From contig CAZEFW010000001.1 in assembly GCA_964511535.1 (NCBI GenBank), forward strand, positions 124,001-188,000: DNA of 64,000 nt, read 5' to 3'. The notes under the pieces were generated by a model. The model worked only from the letters and a program-made list of their open reading frames with translations. It was not told where the DNA came from and made no database searches. The DNA is from CAZCFB01 sp964511535 (GTDB lineage: Bacteria; Myxococcota_A; Polyangia; GCA-2747355; CAZCFB01). A program made the position numbers and the translations under genes. Shown piece by piece: positions 63,628 to 64,000 of the stretch; positions within the stretch are counted from its first letter, which is position 1, and the number at the start of each line of letters is the position of its first letter.

Positions 63628-64000
63628 ACCTGCCCGTGGTGAGCCTCGTATTTCGCAAGGAGCTCAAGGAGACGCTGCGCGACCGGCGGACCTTGATGAT
63701 CATGGTGTTGCTGCCGCTGGTTATTTATCCGCTGGTGGTGCTCGCCCTGGGCCAGGGCGTTGCGGCCACGCGCATGGACCAGAAGGAGAAGGTCTCCCGC
63801 GTCGGGCTGGTGGGAAAGAGCTGGACCCAGCTGGAGCAGGCGCTGGCGGACCATGATCGGATCCAGCTGGTGGACGGCGCGGCAGGGGACGCCCGGCTCC
63901 AGCGACGGGAACTGGACCTGCTGGTGGTGGTTCCCGCCACGGCGAAGAAGGACCTGGCCAGCGGCGGCACCGTCGCGCTGACCCTCCGGTACGACCAGAG
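63624..64000 (+). CDS. natB: ABC-2 type permease, NatB-like, N-terminal part (cut by window end)
   Basis: ATG 63624 overlaps the ATPase stop (ATGA) and is preceded by GGAGGAGG. The visible 125 residues have the ABC-2 start VFRKELKETLRDRRTLMIMVLLPLV as a cytoplasmic coupling helix and first membrane helix. A large extracytoplasmic loop follows (KVSRVGLVGKSWTQLEQAL, LDLLVVVPATAKKDLAS), as in NatB and YhaP-like exporters. The remaining helices lie beyond the window. Confidence 0.85.
   Translation, partial: MNLPVVSLVFRKELKETLRDRRTLMIMVLLPLVIYPLVVLALGQGVAATRMDQKEKVSRVGLVGKSWTQLEQALADHDRIQLVDGAAGDARLQRRELDLLVVVPATAKKDLASGGTVALTLRYDQ

Noticed and set aside
63293..63703. His/Pro repeat protein on the minus strand near the window end
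   Set aside because: It is the complement of the G-rich hexamer array inside the ABC ATPase gene.

Overview
The window is a GC-rich, densely coded bacterial chromosome segment. The best fit is a Myxococcota-type or related former deltaproteobacterial genome, but this is inferred from content only because no rRNA or other firm taxonomic marker is present. The evidence is four MYXO-CTERM-like C-termini (Cys, then a transmembrane helix, then an Arg cluster), many Asp/Gly/Ala-linker and Cys-rich secreted lipoproteins, PEGA, DUF4388 and GspE-N modules, and the gene order xerC-hslV-hslU and yebC-ruvC-ruvA-ruvB. No tRNA, rRNA, CRISPR array, prophage or intact insertion sequence was seen.

Layout. 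1-3 kb: the end of a dihydropyrimidinase gene, a class III aminotransferase (a plausible pyrimidine or beta-amino-acid catabolic pair), a CpsD-like P-loop ATPase and a stand-alone acyl carrier protein. 3-9.6 kb: a double-length Cys-rich lipoprotein, a secreted propeller-like protein, a sodium-dependent (SNF) transporter and an FG-GAP lipoprotein. 9.6-17.5 kb: threonine synthase, two unknown envelope proteins, an acyl-CoA synthetase and a HEAT-repeat protein. 17.5-25.8 kb: xerC-hslV-hslU, then a three-gene chaperone cluster (J-domain/TPR protein, Hsp70, acidic TPR-like protein). 25.8-29.6 kb: engB, coaE, a reductase, rimI and a PEGA protein. 29.7-33 kb: a BNR-like surface protein, a Gly-rich lipoprotein and an alpha/beta hydrolase. 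33-40.4 kb: pepT, an OPT transporter and a DUF368 protein (peptide uptake and breakdown plus lipid-carrier recycling), a double-receiver DUF4388 protein and thioredoxin. 40.5-47.8 kb: a Cys-rich lipoprotein facing a minus-strand group that runs from a PKD lipoprotein through yebC-ruvCAB to two small membrane proteins. 47.8-54.7 kb: an aminotransferase, maf, yggS, a GspE-N regulator, an LVIVD propeller and an M64 peptidase. 55-64 kb: tatD, nudix, a trypsin-like protease, a sodium:solute symporter with a 36-residue partner, ferredoxin, uvrA, and a NatAB-like ABC exporter cut by the window end.

The most unusual non-coding feature is a family of intergenic arrays of seven-base repeats (CTTGAGR, CTTCAGG, CRACTGT, GGAACAA types). 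They lie mostly between convergent genes and are often preceded by a short GC hairpin with a three-base loop. Other points of interest are a 19-copy G-rich hexamer array inside the end of the natA-like gene, a novel-looking eight-cysteine repeat domain, an apparent in-frame fusion of two tandem anchored lipoproteins, and a small winged-helix-like module shared by both partners of the Hsp70 and by a DUF4388 regulator.
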